A stretch of DNA of 64,000 nucleotides from assembly GCF_900141805.1 (NCBI RefSeq), contig NZ_FQYN01000002.1, positions 558,001 through 622,000 on the forward strand, written 5' to 3'. The notes under the pieces were generated by a model that saw only the letters and a program-made list of their open reading frames with translations, had not been told where the DNA came from and ran no database searches. Origin of the DNA: Hymenobacter daecheongensis DSM 21074 (GTDB lineage Bacteria > Bacteroidota > Bacteroidia > Cytophagales > Hymenobacteraceae). This document shows, piece by piece, positions 63,482 through 64,000 of the stretch (position 1 is its first letter; every line of letters begins with the position of its first letter). Position numbers and translations under genes: made by a program.

Positions 63482-63904
63482 TACCAGGAGCGGCCCAGCT
63501 GGCCGTCGTTAGCGCGTGCAACCATACGGGGACTAGCAGAAATAGCGGCTGGCTCCGGGAGCAGCGAGCAAGTGAGAATAGCGTGTGGCATATGCGACGG
63601 GTAGAATGCGCTAAAATCGATGCGCCCGGCGGCCTAAAATCCCGGACGGCAAAAGGAAGATAAGGTCGCCCGTCAGAAGGTTGCACAAGGACCGTAAAAA
63701 TCTGCAATGCCCTAAGGAAAGCATTTACAATGAAGATGTTGCTGGCAAAAAATAAGTCATTACAACCCGGCTTGCCAAATACATGTATGTACACACCTAG
63801 CTGCCCACGGCGGCTAGGGCAGCTTGCGGGGCGGTCTGGGCCTTTTTTGCCCCGGCCGCTGCAGATTTGCCCAGCTATTCTTTCACTTTTTCCGCCCAAG
63901 CCCC
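63482..63904. other. divergent intergenic region between the ECF sigma gene and wrbA
   Basis: This 423-base region has no supported gene. It includes a perfect 8-base inverted repeat (AGCTGCCC at 63799-63806 and GGGCAGCT at 63817-63824) about 80 bases before the wrbA ATG, and an AT-richer stretch at about 63690-63790. No exact TAnnTTTG element with good spacing was found on either strand. The promoters of both genes must lie here. Confidence 0.4.
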
Positions 63905-64000
63905 ATGAAAACCCTGGTTCTGTTTTACTCCACGTATGGCCATATCTACAAGATGGCGGAAGCCATTGCCGAGGGTGCCCGCGAGGTGGCCGGCAATGAA
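63905..64000 (+). CDS. wrbA: NAD(P)H:quinone oxidoreductase WrbA (partial, N-terminal part)
   Basis: The first 32 residues (KTLVLFYSTYGHIYKMAEAIAEGA in parts) match the flavodoxin-like FMN-binding N-terminus of WrbA, with the phosphate loop STYGHIY. WrbA reduces quinones by two electrons and protects against oxidative stress. The gene runs off the right edge of the window. It is divergent from the ECF sigma gene. Confidence 0.85.
   Translation, partial: MKTLVLFYSTYGHIYKMAEAIAEGAREVAGNE

Noticed and set aside
63321..63899. A 192-codon minus-strand frame upstream of the ECF sigma gene
   Set aside because: It overlaps the sigma gene in another frame, is rich in C, R and P, and shows no domain.

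Overview
The window reads as a chromosomal segment from a GC-rich member of the Bacteroidota, most likely a Hymenobacter-like cytophagalean (inference from protein character; no search was run). Three things in the sequence support this. Many genes are preceded by exact TAnnTTTG elements, several with a TTG 19-21 bp upstream, which is the Bacteroidota housekeeping promoter. One secreted protein ends in a type IX secretion (Por) sorting domain. The order of the ribosomal, tuf, secE and rpoBC genes is the one usual for the phylum.

Layout. From 0 to 27 kb almost everything is on the minus strand and is translation or transcription machinery. Reading in the direction of transcription (high to low coordinates): tRNA-Tyr, tRNA-Gly, tRNA-Thr and tuf; then tRNA-Trp, secE, nusG, rplK, rplA, rplJ, rplL, rpoB and rpoC; then a DUF3467 gene; then rpsL, rpsG, fusA and rpsJ with a strong terminator; then, unexpectedly, an O-antigen ligase-like membrane protein gene; then rplC, rplD, rplW, rplB, rpsS, rplV, rpsC, rplP, rpmC, rpsQ, rplN, rplX, rplE and rpsN; then a hairpin and a new promoter; then rpsH and the start of rplF at the window edge. 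From 27 to 34.5 kb are an M1 aminopeptidase, a biotin carboxyl carrier-like protein, pyrH and frr, and on the other strand an ECF sigma factor, a zinc-finger anti-sigma factor, gmk and nadD. From 34.5 to 37.7 kb is an LPS-type glycan cluster (family 2 and family 9 glycosyltransferases and a second O-antigen ligase). An AT-richer methyltransferase follows, then ahcY, a DUF4397 lipoprotein, a THUMP-like methyltransferase and a 3-methyladenine DNA glycosylase.

From 43.8 to 47.3 kb is a vitamin B12 uptake locus: cobalamin riboswitch, BtuB-like TonB-dependent receptor and a surface beta-propeller lipoprotein resembling BtuG. From 47 to 64 kb the content is accessory: small lipoproteins and membrane proteins, an AraC-type regulator with a CxxC heavy-metal-like N-terminus, a large B12-binding radical SAM protein, an alpha/beta hydrolase lipoprotein, a GNAT acetyltransferase, tRNA-Gly(CCC), a short UvrA paralogue that lacks the UvrB-binding domain, a T9SS cargo protein, uvrB, an ECF sigma factor overlapping a predicted anti-sigma/beta-barrel protein that would span both membranes, and the start of wrbA.

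The most unusual layer lies outside the gene list. Between 27 and 59 kb, at least seven long inverted repeats sit between or at the edges of genes, and one lies inside a gene. Several have arms built of phased 7- or 8-nt units, several are nested palindromes, one provides the stop codons of both flanking genes, and one is inserted in frame in the radical SAM gene. No insertion sequence, prophage, CRISPR array or rRNA gene was seen.
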